From: Cryobacterium sp. SO1
GTDB lineage: Bacteria > Actinomycetota > Actinomycetes > Actinomycetales > Microbacteriaceae
Direction: 5' to 3'
DNA: 64,000 bases
Assembly: GCF_004210215.2 (NCBI RefSeq)
Contig: NZ_CP067394.1
Coordinates: forward strand, 3,968,001-4,032,000
Within the stretch, counting starts at the first letter, position 1; each line of letters begins with the position of its first letter. Shown here in pieces: positions 62,679 through 64,000 of this stretch. Both the position numbers and the translations under genes were made by a program. The notes beneath the pieces are model-generated. The model was not told the origin of the DNA and did no database searches. It saw only the letters and a program-made list of their open reading frames with translations.

Positions 62679-64000
62679 ATGCCCGCAACACCGCCGACCC
62701 TCCCTCCGACGCTGCCACCGGCAGTGCCGCGGGTTTCCCCGGCACGCCCTGCCGTGTCTTTGCTCGTGCCGGCCGGGTCACCGTCGGAAACGGCAGTGCG
62801 CCGCGACCGGACGGAGAAGATCGCCCTGTTCCGGTATCAGCTCATCCGCGCTGCCGCCGATGCCAGCGTCACGACGCGGCAGCGCGGTCCGATGGTGCGG
62901 GACCTCGCGGCGATGGTGCATCCGGGGCCGTTTGGCGGCACGGTGACGGTTTCTAAAGACACCATCGACCGGTGGATTCGGGCCTGGCGGGCCGGCGGGT
63001 TCGACGCGTTGAAACCCCGCGGCCGCGCCCAGGGCGCCGTGACGCCGGCGCAGATCCTGTCCTTGGCCGCGACCCTGAAACGCGAGCGGCCCGCCCGCAC
63101 CTCAGCGCAGGTGCGCCGCATCATGATCGATACCCTCGGCGACGCACCTTCCGAGTCGACGTTGCTGCGGCACTTCCGCACGCTGGAACTCCCGACCGGA
63201 GTCCGCGAGGTCTTCGGCCGGTTCGAAGCGGACTACCCCAACGAAATGTGGGTCGGTGACGGCCTCCACGGCCCCCGGATCAACGGGCGGAAAACGTATC
63301 TGTTCGCGTTCCTCGATGACCACACCCGCCTCGTCACCGCGGCCCGGTGGGCCTACGCCGAAGACTCCGTCCGCCTCACGGCGGCCCTCCGCCCGGCGTT
63401 GGAATCCCGCGGTATTCCGGGCACGATCTATGTCGACAACGGGAGCGCTTTTGTTGATGAGTCCCTCTCTCGGACCTGCGCACGCCTGGGAATACGGTTG
63501 ACGCATTCGAAGCCGTATCGTCCGCAGGGCCGCGGGAAGATCGAGCGGTTCTTCAACACCGTCAACTCGCAGTTCCTCACCGAGATCACCGTCGTCGACA
63601 CCGCGACCGGCGTCGTCGATGCCGGGGTGGGCAGCATGGTGACGTCATTGGATGAGTTGAATGCGTTGTTCAGCTCGTGGGTGGAGATGGTTTACCACCA
63701 GGCCACACACTCCACGACGGGGCAAACACCTTTGCAACGCTGGGACGCCAGCTGGGCCGGCCGCAAACCGGTGCGGAAATCGCGGGACGAGATCGCGGAA
63801 GCGTTCCGGTGGTCGACGATCCGCACCGTGACGAAGTCCGCGACGGTGTCGTTGCAATCCAACACTTACCAGGTTGATCAGCTCCTCGTCGGCAAACGGG
63901 TGGAGCTGGTCTATGACCCCTTCGACCTCGCCGGGCTGATCACCGTCTCCGCCGGCAACGGCGTCCCGGCCGGCATCGCCGTCTTGAGCGAGATCCGGCG
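62679..64000 (+). CDS. DDE-type integrase/transposase, Mu-transposase C-terminal type, 3' end outside the window
   Basis: Open for 440 codons to the window edge. ATG 62679 has GAGAGGA upstream. A Pro-rich leader is followed by an HTH (VSKDTIDRWIRAWRAGGFDAL), a second HTH-like block (TSAQVRRIMIDTLGDAPSES) and an RNase H-type rve domain: first Asp in EMWVGDGLHGP, second Asp in GTIYVDNGSAF, Glu in GRGKIERFFNT. A beta-barrel like Mu transposase C-term follows (SNTYQVDQLLVGKRVELVYDPFDL). Such transposases usually work with an AAA ATPase encoded next; that gene is expected just beyond the window. Confidence 0.9.
   Translation, partial: MPATPPTLPPTLPPAVPRVSPARPAVSLLVPAGSPSETAVRRDRTEKIALFRYQLIRAAADASVTTRQRGPMVRDLAAMVHPGPFGGTVTVSKDTIDRWIRAWRAGGFDALKPRGRAQGAVTPAQILSLAATLKRERPARTSAQVRRIMIDTLGDAPSESTLLRHFRTLELPTGVREVFGRFEADYPNEMWVGDGLHGPRINGRKTYLFAFLDDHTRLVTAARWAYAEDSVRLTAALRPALESRGIPGTIYVDNGSAFVDESLSRTCARLGIRLTHSKPYRPQGRGKIERFFNTVNSQFLTEITVVDTATGVVDAGVGSMVTSLDELNALFSSWVEMVYHQATHSTTGQTPLQRWDASWAGRKPVRKSRDEIAEAFRWSTIRTVTKSATVSLQSNTYQVDQLLVGKRVELVYDPFDLAGLITVSAGNGVPAGIAVLSEIR

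Larger units (their letters stand above)
61788..64000 (+). mobile_element. Left part of a DUF6431/Mu-type transposon
   Basis: Begins near TGTTGTACGTCTCGC, where the ABC-2 permease frame breaks, and continues past the window's right edge. Contains subterminal TGACGATGT repeats, a DUF6431-like gene and a DDE transposase with a Mu-type C-terminal domain. Exact end and target duplication cannot be set without the right end. Confidence 0.75.

Noticed and set aside
1..64000. tRNA or rRNA genes
   Set aside because: I saw no cloverleaf with a GTTCAA-type T-loop and CCA-proximal stem, nor any rRNA-like stretch; a tRNAscan run would settle it.

Overview
The window is a stretch of chromosome from a high-GC actinobacterium. 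Many genes start with GTG or TTG, ATGA/GTGA start-stop overlaps are common, and TAnnnT boxes lie just upstream of several starts. Gene content (split three-gene transhydrogenase, cysteine-poor ribosomal proteins L28/L33/S14 in one operon, a short HU without a Lys/Ala tail, kdp operon, branched-chain-type dehydrogenase, Asp23 stress cluster) fits Microbacteriaceae. A Cryobacterium-like genus is my best guess from general resemblance; nothing in the window proves the genus.

Layout. 0-6 kb: end of a high-affinity potassium system (kdpB 3' part, kdpC) and its sensor/regulator (kdpDE). 6-7.2 kb: a sugar-phosphate mutarotase bracketed by two copies of a 42-bp palindrome. 7.2-10.6 kb: a lower-GC, large LuxR-type ATPase regulator, then a possible 23-residue amphipathic peptide gene and a strong terminator. 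10.7-13.7 kb: an XRE regulator divergent from a methionine aminopeptidase across a small operator-like inverted repeat, a NhaA antiporter and a VOC protein. 13.8-18.4 kb: an ABC transporter divergent from a NarL-type two-component system, then three copies of a 58-bp palindrome. 18.5-21.3 kb: YdeI-like protein, a small unknown, a BASS/ACR3 transporter and a gutted beta-glucosidase. 21.3-24.4 kb: an envelope-stress module (ECF sigma factor plus partner; divergent Asp23 proteins, a membrane protein and CsbD).

24.4-31.8 kb: a beta-lactamase-fold lipoprotein that has lost its catalytic motifs, a broken DUF4232 gene, a PIF1-like helicase, a Gmad2 lipoprotein, a membrane-anchored unknown and a CopD-CtaG fusion. 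31.9-38.2 kb: HU, rpmB-rpmG-rpsN, and a zinc-uptake operon znuA-znuC-znuB-znuB-zur behind a near-perfect Zur/Fur-type box. 38.5-45.8 kb: GNAT, a HemK-like methyltransferase, a CPBP remnant, a 2-oxoacid dehydrogenase operon with an aminotransferase, and a holin-like membrane protein. 45.8-57.3 kb: a WXG100-like/hydrolase pair, a tyrosine phosphatase coupled to purB, a P-type cation ATPase, small membrane proteins, a HEAT-like protein and pntAB. 57.6-64 kb: HrpB helicase, then a lower-GC accessory segment in which a DUF6431/Mu-type transposon has cut an ABC-2 permease gene. The transposase runs off the right edge.

Themes: ion and metal homeostasis (K+, Na+/H+, Zn2+, P-type ATPase), envelope stress, decaying genes with internal deletions, and repeated use of short (8-16 bp) tandem repeats and palindromes in spacers. 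I saw no tRNA, rRNA or CRISPR. The best candidates for something undescribed are the small amphipathic ORF behind the LuxR regulator, the pseudo-beta-lactamase lipoprotein, and the two palindrome families.
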